60,133 nucleotides of DNA from a virus, in the IMG/VR virus record IMGVR_UViG_3300013111_000391, positions 1 through 60,133 of that record. The stretch is one strand, 5' to 3'. A program made the position numbers and the translations under genes. Positions 43,365 to 52,692 of the stretch are shown piece after piece. The stretch's first letter is position 1. Each line of letters starts with the position of its first letter. Below the pieces are notes generated by a model. It saw only the letters and a program-made list of their open reading frames with translations. It ran no database searches and was not told where the DNA came from.

Positions 43365-44351
43365 ATGAAATTCGATAAAGTTTTTGAAATAGAATTATCA
43401 AGTTTGTGCAATGCAAAATGTAGTGGTTGTATGAGAACTCTTCTTGATAACAAAGGTATGGAATACTATAAAGGCAATATTTCATACAAAGAAATTGTCA
43501 ACTGGTTTACTTCAATAGATTTATCTGAAACCAAAATAAAATTTTGTGGTGTTTTAGGTGATCCAATTATAAATCCTGAGTTAGAGGATATTTTAGATTA
43601 TTTTTTATATCAAAAAAAAGTGAAAAATATTGAAATATCAACCAATGGCGGAATAAGAACAAAAAAGTTTTGGATTAATATGGCCGAGTTGTCAAAATAT
43701 TCTAATGGTAGGATGGAAATTCATTGGGCAATCGATGGTGTGACAAGAAATGATTATAGAGAAAATGTAAATTTAAAAAAGACATGGGATAATTTTAAAA
43801 CGTATAAAGAAAATGGTGGTCATCTTATTTGGCAATATATTGAGTTTGATTATAACAAAGAAGAAATACCTTTGGCCAAGAAAAAAGCAGAAGAAATGGG
43901 TGTCAAATTGTTTGTAAGAAAAAGTTGGAGAAATAATGCTGACGAGGCAAAATATAAATCAAAAGCGGCAAAAGAAATTGATTCAAGAACATATGAACAA
44001 TTAGAGTATAAAATTTATGTTGAACAAGATTATTCAACTGAAGATATTGTGTGTAGACATAAAATAAAAAATGAATATTTTATTTCAGCAAATAGAAAAT
44101 TATGGCCATGTTGTCATTTACATGATGAATATGTAGCAAAAAAAACAAAAAATATGGAAAAAATTTTAAATTACAATGGTCGAGATTTTAATAATTTAAA
44201 TAAAAGAGGAATAGAAGAAATTTTAAATAGTGTATGGTTTAAAACAATTTTAGAAAAAAGTTGGAATAAAAATCATGAATTACACCTATCAAGATGCTAT
44301 TTGGCATGTGGTGACGGTGGAAAAAGAGCAGTAATAAAAGAAGAAGTATGA
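43365..44351 (+). CDS. Radical SAM/SPASM enzyme
   Basis: 328 aa from ATG 43365, chosen over GTG 43356 because GAGG lies eight bases upstream. Core CNAKCSGC at Cys15, 19, 22; FCGVLGDPIINP; HWAIDGVTRNDYRENV; IWQYIEFDYNKEEI. Auxiliary cysteines in DIVCRHK, RKLWPCCHLH and SRCYLACGDGG. ATGA overlap with the SDR-like gene. Confidence 0.87.
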   Translation: MKFDKVFEIELSSLCNAKCSGCMRTLLDNKGMEYYKGNISYKEIVNWFTSIDLSETKIKFCGVLGDPIINPELEDILDYFLYQKKVKNIEISTNGGIRTKKFWINMAELSKYSNGRMEIHWAIDGVTRNDYRENVNLKKTWDNFKTYKENGGHLIWQYIEFDYNKEEIPLAKKKAEEMGVKLFVRKSWRNNADEAKYKSKAAKEIDSRTYEQLEYKIYVEQDYSTEDIVCRHKIKNEYFISANRKLWPCCHLHDEYVAKKTKNMEKILNYNGRDFNNLNKRGIEEILNSVWFKTILEKSWNKNHELHLSRCYLACGDGGKRAVIKEEV

Positions 44352-44902
44352 TCATAACAGGTAACAAAGAAAAAGGATTAGCAAAAGAATTATTTGAATT
44401 ATATCCTGATGCTATGTTTTGTAGCAGAAGTAATGGTTTTGATTTATGCTCAAAAAAAGGCCAGAAAGATTTTGCAAATTTGACAATAGAGCATGAAATA
44501 ATTATATTGAATAGTGCTTTATATCGATTTGAGCAAACAAATTTATTAAATGAAGTTTACGAAAGTTGTGTTAAAATCAAACATATTCCGTTTATTATCT
44601 GCATTGGTAGCACAACTGATAGAGTAAAGAATAGTAAACCTTGGATCTATAATGCAGAAAAAAAAGCACTGAGAGATTTTTGTAATACACTGTCTCTTGG
44701 TGGTGTATGGTCTGATAAACCTAAAATAGCATATGTAAGTTTTGGAACATTGAGCAATAATGCAGAAAAACATCCAACTAGAAAATGCATGAACATAAAT
44801 CTTGCGGCAAATTATATTAAATGGATTATTGATCAGCCAAAAGATGTATGTGTCAATGAAATTAGTATAGACCCGATGCAAAGCGAAATATGGTATGAGT
44901 AA
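44348..44902 (+). CDS. Divergent short-chain dehydrogenase/reductase-like protein
   Basis: 184 aa. The start MIITGNKEKGLAKELFELYP has a TGxxxGxx nucleotide loop, HEIIILNSALYRFEQ stands for the NAG strand, and PWIYNAEKKALRDFCNTL contains Y-x3-K. The Rossmann glycines are reduced and the chain is about 60 residues short of classical SDRs. Similar short SDR-like proteins are found in marine phages. An oxidoreductase on a sugar or cyclitol would fit. Confidence 0.55.
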   Translation: MIITGNKEKGLAKELFELYPDAMFCSRSNGFDLCSKKGQKDFANLTIEHEIIILNSALYRFEQTNLLNEVYESCVKIKHIPFIICIGSTTDRVKNSKPWIYNAEKKALRDFCNTLSLGGVWSDKPKIAYVSFGTLSNNAEKHPTRKCMNINLAANYIKWIIDQPKDVCVNEISIDPMQSEIWYE

Positions 44903-45995
44903 AAAATGTTTTGCTACAACAAATGGTTTTTGGGTTTCTCCACAAGGTTACGTATATCCTTGTGCTAAAATAAAACATCCTTATAAAAAAATTCACATAT
45001 CTGATATAGATGATTATTCTAAAATAAATCAAAATTTTTTAGACATAAAAGAATCATTATCAAAAAATATTTGGCATTCTGCTTGTGAAAGATGTGAATT
45101 TGATGAGAACAATAAAATTCGTAGTAAGAGACAATATTATGATGTTATACAACCATTAGATTATATAATTGATATCAGTTTAGGTAATTATTGTAATTTA
45201 AAATGTAGAATGTGTAATCCTACAAATTCTACAACATGGAAAGAAGATTGGATACCTTTACAGAAAGAGGGTAAAAGATTGGGTGTTAAATTGTCTTCTT
45301 TATATGATGATTCTTCCAATTATGTATTTTCTAATGAAGATGTTGAAAAATTAGTAGAATTTACTAATACAATAAATGGTAATATTTTATTAGAGTTAAA
45401 AGGAGGCGAACCTCTATTGATGCCTCAAACATTTGAAATTTTAAATAAATTACAAAGTGAAAAAATTTCTTTATTATTAGTCACAAATGGTACAAAATAT
45501 CCTTCATGGATAGAAAAAATATCTGAAAAATTTAAACAAATAGAATTGATAGTGAGCGTAGATGGTGTAGGGGAAACATATGAATACATAAGAGGATTTT
45601 CATATGAAAAATTAATTCAAAATTTAGAAAAGTTTTTGAGATTGCCTAATATAATATTAGGATTCAATGTCGTTGTTCAAAATTTAAATATCTGTCAAAT
45701 TGAATTAATACATAAAACACTATCGATGTACAGTAAAAATATTAATTATATTACTCTTAAAGGACCAAATATTTTACGTGCAAATGTATTACCATTAAAA
45801 GAAAAAACTAGAGTGTTATCAGAATATGATAAAAATAAAAAAATATATGGTAAAAAACAACAACAAATAGATTCAATTATGAATTTTGTAAAACAACCAT
45901 CAGATCCTAAGTTACTCGATCTATTTTATAAATATAATTTATTTTTAGATAAAAGAAGAAACCAATGTGGAACAATAATACCATCGAATGGATAG
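44895..45995 (+). CDS. Twitch-domain radical SAM enzyme
   Basis: 366 aa. Twitch cysteines Cys5, Cys23 (YVYPCAKI, one Cys rather than a pair), Cys64, Cys67; core CNLKCRMC at Cys100, 104, 107; LKGGEPLLM; VSVDGVGETYEYIRG. The gene after it starts inside its last 31 bases. Confidence 0.87.
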   Translation: MSKKCFATTNGFWVSPQGYVYPCAKIKHPYKKIHISDIDDYSKINQNFLDIKESLSKNIWHSACERCEFDENNKIRSKRQYYDVIQPLDYIIDISLGNYCNLKCRMCNPTNSTTWKEDWIPLQKEGKRLGVKLSSLYDDSSNYVFSNEDVEKLVEFTNTINGNILLELKGGEPLLMPQTFEILNKLQSEKISLLLVTNGTKYPSWIEKISEKFKQIELIVSVDGVGETYEYIRGFSYEKLIQNLEKFLRLPNIILGFNVVVQNLNICQIELIHKTLSMYSKNINYITLKGPNILRANVLPLKEKTRVLSEYDKNKKIYGKKQQQIDSIMNFVKQPSDPKLLDLFYKYNLFLDKRRNQCGTIIPSNG

Positions 45996-46891
45996 ATGTT
46001 GAATTGACATCGTTCTGTAACATTGATTGTCCAGGTTGTTTTCGTCAAGTAAAACAAACAAAAGTCAAGAATATTTTAAATAAAGATGTTATCACATTTG
46101 ATCAATTAAAAAGATGGATTACAAAAAAAGAATTTCCAAATTTAGATCTAATTAATTTTTGCGGTTCTATAGATGAACCTACTCTACATCCTGAAATTTT
46201 GACTATTGTAGATTATTTTTCAAAAATCTGTAATATCAATATTTCAACAAATGGCTCTACAAAAACAAAAAAATTTTGGAAATCCATTGGACAATACGGA
46301 GTATCTGCATTTTTTGGTATCGATGGTGTTGATCAAAAATCTCTTGAGAAGTATAGAATAGGAAGCAATTTCAAAAAAGTTCAAGAAAATTTTAGAGAAT
46401 TTATAAAGGCTGGCGGACATGCTACTTGGCAATTTATAGTATTTGAACATAATCAACATTTGTTGAACGAGGCGAAAAAAATTTCTAAAGAAGAGGGTTT
46501 TAAACATTTCAGAACAATTTATTCACATAGGGAAGGTAGTGAAGAAAAGAAAGTCAATAGAAAAGAAGAACATGAAATAGTATGCAAATATGCAAATCAG
46601 AAAAGAATATTTATAAGTCATACTGGAGCACTATTGCCCTGTTGTTTTTTTAATTCGGAATTCTTACAAATACATGCTGGTAACAATCCTAGAACAATGT
46701 TTGACCATGCTTATCAAAAAAATGGAGGAGTTTTATTTAATAGTTTGAAATATATAAGTGCATCAGAAGTTATTGATGGAAGTTTGTTTGATGATATAAT
46801 AAAATCATGGAAAACAAAACCAATGGAAAGATGTTGGAATACATGTAAACAGGCAAAGCAAGATATCTTTATTCACGAGGAGATAACATGA
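45965..46891 (+). CDS. Radical SAM/SPASM enzyme
   Basis: 308 aa. Core CNIDCPGC at Cys18, 22, 25; FCGSIDEPTLHP; FGIDGVDQKSLEKYRIG; WQFIVFEHNQHLL. Auxiliary cysteines in HEIVCKYA, GALLPCCFF and RCWNTCKQ. Closely parallel to the enzyme at 33289 (IDEPTL, FEHN, SEKxY). The end contains GAGGAGA, a strong ribosome site for the following gene. Confidence 0.87.
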   Translation: MWNNNTIEWIDVELTSFCNIDCPGCFRQVKQTKVKNILNKDVITFDQLKRWITKKEFPNLDLINFCGSIDEPTLHPEILTIVDYFSKICNINISTNGSTKTKKFWKSIGQYGVSAFFGIDGVDQKSLEKYRIGSNFKKVQENFREFIKAGGHATWQFIVFEHNQHLLNEAKKISKEEGFKHFRTIYSHREGSEEKKVNRKEEHEIVCKYANQKRIFISHTGALLPCCFFNSEFLQIHAGNNPRTMFDHAYQKNGGVLFNSLKYISASEVIDGSLFDDIIKSWKTKPMERCWNTCKQAKQDIFIHEEIT

Positions 46892-48195
46892 TAGACTGTT
46901 ATTATGCATTGGGTGGAATAAATTATAAAAATGGTGTCATTACAACATGCCCGAGACAGGCAAATCAATTGGTTTTTGCAAATGAAACAATATTACCATC
47001 CGAAATTTACAATCATAAAAATTTTAAACATATTCGAAAATTATTGCATAATAATGTCTGGCCATCAGGATGTGATACATGTGAGGATATGGAAAAAGAC
47101 AATTTAAAATCTATGAGATTGGATTTTGTTTTAAAAAATAATAAGTTTTTTAAAAATACTGCTACAGGGTTTAATGAGGCGGAAAATGGCGATAGATCAT
47201 TACTGGATTGTTACAATGAGAGTGAACACTCAGTAGACTTTAGAGGATTAAAACACGTTGAATTAAGATTTAGCACGGCATGTAATTTTTCGTGTTTGCA
47301 TTGTTCAAAGGTTTATTCATCTGGATGGTCTAAAAAATTAAAAAATTATGAACCAGATCATGAAGTCATAAGAAATGATTTACGACAACTTATGGGAACA
47401 GAACACAGACATGGCCCAAACGATAATTCTGAAATGAGATTGACAACTGAACAGGCAATCAAAATCGTAGAAGATTTAAACGAAAACTTTCCTAATGTAA
47501 GATATGTTGATTTTGCGGGTGGTGAATTATTATATCAAAAACAATTTTTTCCCACACTAAGAAAACTAGCAGAGCATCCAAATGCTAAAAATATGCTCAT
47601 TTCTTTTCATACGAACTTTAATGCAAATTTTAGCGTAGATGAATTATCGGATGTTTTAAGTAAATTCAAAGAATCCTGTATAATTATTTCTGTTGATGCA
47701 GGTAGAAATACTTACTCATATTTTAGACATGGTGGTGAGTGGGACAAACTAAAATTAAATTTAGTTGACTTCAAAAAAATTAACAAGTTTTCGCATATAG
47801 ACATTTCTTGTACAACATCAATTTATCAAATTATGGACATATATGATGTTTTTGATTCGTTTTTCGAATTGAATTGTTCTTTTGATGCTTCAATAGTGCA
47901 AACTCCAAAATATATTAATCCATCTATAATAATGTTTGATTTTGAAAAAGAAACTTTAAAAGATTTTGAAAAAACAGAACAGTTATTAAAAAATATTAAA
48001 TCAAAATTTAAATTGAAAGCAACAAAATGGTTTAACTATATTACGAATTATGTCAAAAACACAAGATTATCATATAATAATTTTAATAGATTTTTAATTT
48101 ATAGAAAAAAATCAGATGAATTATGGGGTCAAAATTTTAATGATTATTTTCAAAATTATCAAATTGAAGATAATGAACTTATCAGAATAAGATGA
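46888..48195 (+). CDS. Twitch-domain radical SAM enzyme, atypical
   Basis: 435 aa. Cys4 (IDCYYALGG), a single Cys21 (TTCPRQ), Cys62 and Cys65 (CDTC); core CNFSCLHC at Cys132, 136, 139; FAGGELLYQ lacks the Pro of GGEP; SVDAGRNTYSYFRHG. A 25-residue insertion (GTEHRHGPNDNS) precedes the GGE strand. The divergent twitch region could mean a different cluster ligation. GAGGAGA six bases before ATG. Confidence 0.84.
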   Translation: MIDCYYALGGINYKNGVITTCPRQANQLVFANETILPSEIYNHKNFKHIRKLLHNNVWPSGCDTCEDMEKDNLKSMRLDFVLKNNKFFKNTATGFNEAENGDRSLLDCYNESEHSVDFRGLKHVELRFSTACNFSCLHCSKVYSSGWSKKLKNYEPDHEVIRNDLRQLMGTEHRHGPNDNSEMRLTTEQAIKIVEDLNENFPNVRYVDFAGGELLYQKQFFPTLRKLAEHPNAKNMLISFHTNFNANFSVDELSDVLSKFKESCIIISVDAGRNTYSYFRHGGEWDKLKLNLVDFKKINKFSHIDISCTTSIYQIMDIYDVFDSFFELNCSFDASIVQTPKYINPSIIMFDFEKETLKDFEKTEQLLKNIKSKFKLKATKWFNYITNYVKNTRLSYNNFNRFLIYRKKSDELWGQNFNDYFQNYQIEDNELIRIR

Positions 48196-49259
48196 AATCT
48201 AGCGAATACGATTTTACAAAAATACCATGGCGTAAAATTGAACGTGTTGGCACACACAAAATGTTGTTGTCAGATTTGTTTACTGTTTCATGGTTATTAG
48301 GTAGATTTTGTAATTATAGATGTTCATATTGTTGGCCGTATGCGAGAAGTAATACGAAAGATCATCGTCCTACTGATCTATGCCTCAAGACAATTGACGA
48401 AATTAAGCGACAAGCAAGACAACGGAATTTTAATTCTTTTCATTTTAGTCTATCTGGAGGTGAGCCTACTTTTCATCCAGGATATTTGGATATACTTGAA
48501 TATCTTGCTGATGATGTAAAGAACACAAACTATACTTCAGTACATATGACTTCAAATTGTTCTCGTCCTATAAAATGGTTTGAACGATATGTAAAGTCGG
48601 CAAAGAAATTTTCAAGAGCATCAATAACTGCATCTTTTCATCGTGAGTTTGTCACACCTGATAAGTTAGAAGAGTTTGCGGATAAGTTAGATTTTTGTCA
48701 GCGTAATGGTGTGAGAGTAACAATCAATTCCGTGATGGTTCCTGAACACTTTGACGAAATATATAAAGACCTTACGTATTTTTATGAACGTGGTGTGAAT
48801 GTCACACTCAAACCTCAAAGTGATTCTACCGCATCAAAAGTTGTTGATGGATATACAGATGAACAGATGAAAATACTACATAATGGTATGCCTCAAATCA
48901 CAAACATGGAGGTCAAATCTAAAAAACTCAAGAACATTCGTCAAGAATTTGAAATCATTATGAATGATGACGAAGGAAAGGAGTGGTATCTTGACCAAGC
49001 AGAAAGATTCAACGCATTTAATTTTAATAATTTCAGAGGGTGGATTTGTAGCACTGGCTATCGCAGTTGCATTATCCGCGAGCCTGATGGGAGCATTAAG
49101 CGGTCTTATTCTTGCGGAGATAGTCCTTTAGGAAATATTGAGACAGGATTCAAACTATTCGATGAGCCAAAAGTATGCATTACAGATGCATGTGTAAGTT
49201 CTGCTGATAGTAAAATACCTAAGAGAAAATCAAATTGTAAATTACCATTATGGAAATAG
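48192..49259 (+). CDS. Radical SAM enzyme, subgroup with 39994
   Basis: 355 aa. Core CNYRCSYC at Cys40, 44, 47; SLSGGEPTFHPGYL; HMTSNCSRP; SFHREFVTPDKLEEF; CQRNGVRVTINSVM. The C-terminal half has NFRGWICSTGYRSC, RSYSCGDSPLGNI and CITDACVSS. Longer N-terminus than 39994. The DNA is visibly less AT-rich than its neighbours, as at 36800. Confidence 0.86.
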   Translation: MKSSEYDFTKIPWRKIERVGTHKMLLSDLFTVSWLLGRFCNYRCSYCWPYARSNTKDHRPTDLCLKTIDEIKRQARQRNFNSFHFSLSGGEPTFHPGYLDILEYLADDVKNTNYTSVHMTSNCSRPIKWFERYVKSAKKFSRASITASFHREFVTPDKLEEFADKLDFCQRNGVRVTINSVMVPEHFDEIYKDLTYFYERGVNVTLKPQSDSTASKVVDGYTDEQMKILHNGMPQITNMEVKSKKLKNIRQEFEIIMNDDEGKEWYLDQAERFNAFNFNNFRGWICSTGYRSCIIREPDGSIKRSYSCGDSPLGNIETGFKLFDEPKVCITDACVSSADSKIPKRKSNCKLPLWK

Positions 49260-50452
49260 ACAACAAAGTTTTTTGTGCCCTTCCTTTTACATATGTCTAT
49301 GTTGATTCTCTCAACGAATATAAGTTATGTAGTGATGCGAGATTAAGTTCAAAAATCAATACAAATGATAAATCTATTTTAGAATATTTTAATTCGGAAT
49401 ATCTAAATGAAATTAGATTTGATATGATAAGAGGTGAATTAACAGAAAAAATACGAGGCACATGTATTCATTGTATAGAACGTGAAGAACTAAATTCTTG
49501 GTCGAGAAGAGAAACAAAAATAAATAAAAACATTATTAAACAATTTAAAAATAATAAATTTTTAAGACCAACTTCTGATACAATAAAATTGAAATTTGGC
49601 AATCTTTGTAATTTGAAATGTTTGACATGTGGTCCTTATTCATCTTCTAGATGGGCACAAGAAAGAAATGACAAAAAAGAAATGACGGTTTTTAAAGAAT
49701 TGAAAGATAGTATTAGTAAAGCAAGTTTTGAGAAATATGGTAAATTATATCAAGAATCATTCGATTATGAATTTGTACTGGATATGAATTCGATTACATA
49801 TAATTTTAATGAAAAATTTTATAAGGAGTTAATAACATTAATTCCTAATATAAGGCGCATAATTATTTCTGGTGGAGAACCTTTTATCAATGATGAATTT
49901 TATGAGTTTATTCAATGGATAATAAAAAATAGATTTGCTGAACGTATACATCTTGTCGTTTTTTCTAATATGTCAAAACTTGTGAAAAATTTTAGAGCAA
50001 TTTATGACAAATTTCAGTCTTTTACTATCAATGTATCTTTAGATGGTGTTTTTAAAAAAGATGAGTATATACGAAGAGGAACTAATTTTGTAGAAAAAAC
50101 AAAAAATATCGAGCAATTAATTTCGTTTTTTAATCTTGAATTTTGTTCAACAATGTCTATTTTAAACGTCGGATATCAATCTGAAATAACAAATTTTTGT
50201 CTAAAATATAGAAAGAAACCTAGTTTTTTTAATGTTTTAGTTGAGCCATTTTATCTTCAAATAAATAATTTACCAAATGATATTGTAGAAATTTATAAAG
50301 AAAGAAATGAAACTCATAGATTGTTCGATTCAAGTTTAAAAGAACATGAACATTTCAAATTAGGTATAAAATACTTAAAAAAATATGATATTATTCACAA
50401 TACAAATTTATTAGAAGAGTGGCCAGAATTTGAAAGATACTATAATGATTGA
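49250..50452 (+). CDS. Twitch-domain radical SAM enzyme
   Basis: 400 aa. Twitch cysteines Cys9 (FCALPFTYV), a single Cys27 (YKLCSDAR), Cys72 and Cys75 (CIHC); core CNLKCLTC at Cys120, 124, 127; ISGGEPFIN; VSLDGVFKKDEYIRRG. The region between core and GGE has an extra segment (LYQESFDYEFVLDMN). It overlaps the next gene by eight bases. Confidence 0.87.
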   Translation: MEIDNKVFCALPFTYVYVDSLNEYKLCSDARLSSKINTNDKSILEYFNSEYLNEIRFDMIRGELTEKIRGTCIHCIEREELNSWSRRETKINKNIIKQFKNNKFLRPTSDTIKLKFGNLCNLKCLTCGPYSSSRWAQERNDKKEMTVFKELKDSISKASFEKYGKLYQESFDYEFVLDMNSITYNFNEKFYKELITLIPNIRRIIISGGEPFINDEFYEFIQWIIKNRFAERIHLVVFSNMSKLVKNFRAIYDKFQSFTINVSLDGVFKKDEYIRRGTNFVEKTKNIEQLISFFNLEFCSTMSILNVGYQSEITNFCLKYRKKPSFFNVLVEPFYLQINNLPNDIVEIYKERNETHRLFDSSLKEHEHFKLGIKYLKKYDIIHNTNLLEEWPEFERYYND

Positions 50453-51758
50453 ACCTTCGAAAGACAATACGTTTTGTTATTATCCATTTTATGCTATAGT
50501 TTTTAAATTGTATGACAAAAATGATTTAAAAGCGGTTGCTCCTTGTTGTATGATGCATGACACTCGTGATAAGCAAACAGAGGAGTTTCATTCAATCTTA
50601 ACAAAGAACGAATTAAAAGGGTTGTCTCCACAAGAAATATTTCATCATGAAAAATTCAACAAATTGCGTAGCAATTTGTTGAATAATATAAGAGATGAAA
50701 GATGTTCAACTTGTTGGAATTTAGAAGACAAAGGTATAATGTCTCATAGACTTTATACTAGATGGCAATTCCCTGAAAAATTTAATACAGATTTAAAAGA
50801 AGTTGACATATCTTTATCCAATAAATGCAATTTAGCATGTAGAATGTGCAATACAGGATCTTCACATCAAATATGGGAAGATGTAGACAAACTTAAAAAA
50901 AATAATAAAATGTCTTTATTTGATGATGCTTCAAATAATTCAATTAAATCTCACAATTTACCTCAAAATGTAAAAAACAACCACCTTATAAAATGGATTT
51001 ATAATAATACGGATAAAATTAAAGTATTTAAAGCATCAGGAGGTGAACCCTTATATGATAATAATATTCTAAATCTTTTAAGAAAATTTGTAAAAGACGG
51101 TAATAGTAAAGACACAGAGTTGGTTTTGCATACAAATGCAATGTTAATTACAGATGAAATAATAGATTTGATGAATCAATTTAGAATACAAAGACATTCT
51201 TTTAGTATTGATGGGGTTGATTCGATATATGATTATATAAGACATAACGCAAATTTTACTATGTTGGAAAAAAACATAAAAAAATGGTTTAAGAAATCTA
51301 CTAATGTTTATGCTTTAAATATTAATCTTGTATTATCCGCCTTAAATATCGGTAATGTTGTTGATTTTTTAGAATGGACATCTTTGATGTTTCATGATAA
51401 GATACGTTGTAATATTTTTATGTCGGAAGTGAGACCTCATGGTAGAGGTATAGATATTGCAAACCTACCAAATGATTATTTAATGAAAGTCAAAAAAGAT
51501 ATTACAGAGTTTCAAACTAAATTTGAAACATTCAGAACTAAAAAATATGATTATATGCATAAAGGTAATTATTTTCATTATGAAATTGACAAAGTGATTT
51601 CATTAATAGACCATTCCCTCAATTATAAAAATAAAAATATAAAAAACTTATATAATGAAATAGCACTTTTGGATGAAACCAGAAATCAAACTTATAAAGA
51701 TTTTTTGAATTCAGATTTGATAGATATTTTAGATGATTATGGACGAACGATCAATTAA
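50445..51758 (+). CDS. Twitch-domain radical SAM enzyme, clade with 38218
   Basis: 437 aa from ATG 50445; TTG 50430 is rejected. Twitch cysteines Cys11 (TFCYYPF), Cys34-Cys35 (VAPCCMM), Cys87, Cys90; core CNLACRMC at Cys128, 132, 135; ASGGEPLYD; SIDGVDSIYDYIRH; C-terminus TYKDFLNSDLIDILDD. It contains the long hairpin at 50654. EVRPHGRGIDI matches QVRPTTRGTSL of 38218. Confidence 0.88.
   Translation: MIEPSKDNTFCYYPFYAIVFKLYDKNDLKAVAPCCMMHDTRDKQTEEFHSILTKNELKGLSPQEIFHHEKFNKLRSNLLNNIRDERCSTCWNLEDKGIMSHRLYTRWQFPEKFNTDLKEVDISLSNKCNLACRMCNTGSSHQIWEDVDKLKKNNKMSLFDDASNNSIKSHNLPQNVKNNHLIKWIYNNTDKIKVFKASGGEPLYDNNILNLLRKFVKDGNSKDTELVLHTNAMLITDEIIDLMNQFRIQRHSFSIDGVDSIYDYIRHNANFTMLEKNIKKWFKKSTNVYALNINLVLSALNIGNVVDFLEWTSLMFHDKIRCNIFMSEVRPHGRGIDIANLPNDYLMKVKKDITEFQTKFETFRTKKYDYMHKGNYFHYEIDKVISLIDHSLNYKNKNIKNLYNEIALLDETRNQTYKDFLNSDLIDILDDYGRTIN
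50654..50684 (+). other. Perfect 14-bp inverted repeat inside a radical SAM gene
   Basis: ATTCAACAAATTGC, a three-base GTA loop, then GCAATTTGTTGAAT, with no mismatch. It falls in the codons for FNKLRSNLLNN, before the second twitch CxxC. Such a stable hairpin in mid-gene could pause ribosomes or mark a templated mutation; no known protein site is evident. Confidence 0.85.
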
Positions 51759-52692
51759 AAAAATTATAGAAGATTATACTTTAAGAGAGTTACAGCAATA
51801 TTCATCTTTAATACTATTTAATTTTGATGCTACAAATAATTTTATTAAACAATTTAAAGCAGATCATAACAGTCTCCAGTTTTATAAAAATGTCATTTTT
51901 TGGTATATAAAAAAATATAATGCCTTTCCAGAAAATATTTTGACATTTGATTTTCCTTTAAATGATGGTGGTTTGGGGGATAGATTTATTATGACTACTA
52001 TTCTTTTGTACACCATTAATTCTTTTGGACATGCAATAGATGTTCAAATTAATTTATATACTAAACCAAATCCAAACTCGCAGGTAAAAAAAGAGTTAAT
52101 ATTATCTGCCAATAATTTTTATGACGTTATCGAATTTTTTAATTGTAAACCAATCAAACATAAAATAATAACTAACAAAAAAAATAATTATAAACGGTTT
52201 GAAGAATGTGATAGAAATAATTTTTATAAAAATAAAATCTATTTAAAATCTCATGATCAATTTTGGGAAGATGGTAAATATTGGCCGATAAATTTTGAAC
52301 CAAAAACTAAAACGATAATTACATTTATGTTCTATATGATTAATGATGATGGGTCTTTTGTTGAACATAATGCTGATGAATACACATCAATAACTTTTGA
52401 AATGCTGAAAAAGTTTGAAAAGGCTAAAAGTAAATTTTCAAACCTAACTTTTGTAAGATTGGAGGATGTAAATTATGAAAGAAATGTTGAGTTATTATCA
52501 AGAAGTCATTTTTTTATATCATCGGAAGGTATGTGGACACACCTATCAAGAGCAATGAAAATTGATACGATAGCATTTACAAAACTAGAAGAATTCAAAA
52601 ATGAATTTAATAATCAAGGACATTTTTGCTCTGGTAATTTTGATGATTGTTTAAATGTCTTAAAAACAAAATGTATAAATCTACTGAAATAA
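51733..52692 (+). CDS. GT-B glycosyltransferase-like protein (GT9-like)
   Basis: 319 aa. FPLNDGGLGDRFIMTTILLY is a GT-B N-terminal glycine loop of the heptosyltransferase type (G-x-G-D), and ELLSRSHFFISSEGMWTHLSRAMKIDTIAF is the C-terminal donor site with S-E-G and H-x2-R-A. The middle (residues 120-220) is unassigned. Could transfer a sugar to a glycan or a scaffold made by the island. Starts inside the preceding gene; ATG 51739 is an alternative. Confidence 0.6.
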   Translation: MIMDERSIKKIIEDYTLRELQQYSSLILFNFDATNNFIKQFKADHNSLQFYKNVIFWYIKKYNAFPENILTFDFPLNDGGLGDRFIMTTILLYTINSFGHAIDVQINLYTKPNPNSQVKKELILSANNFYDVIEFFNCKPIKHKIITNKKNNYKRFEECDRNNFYKNKIYLKSHDQFWEDGKYWPINFEPKTKTIITFMFYMINDDGSFVEHNADEYTSITFEMLKKFEKAKSKFSNLTFVRLEDVNYERNVELLSRSHFFISSEGMWTHLSRAMKIDTIAFTKLEEFKNEFNNQGHFCSGNFDDCLNVLKTKCINLLK

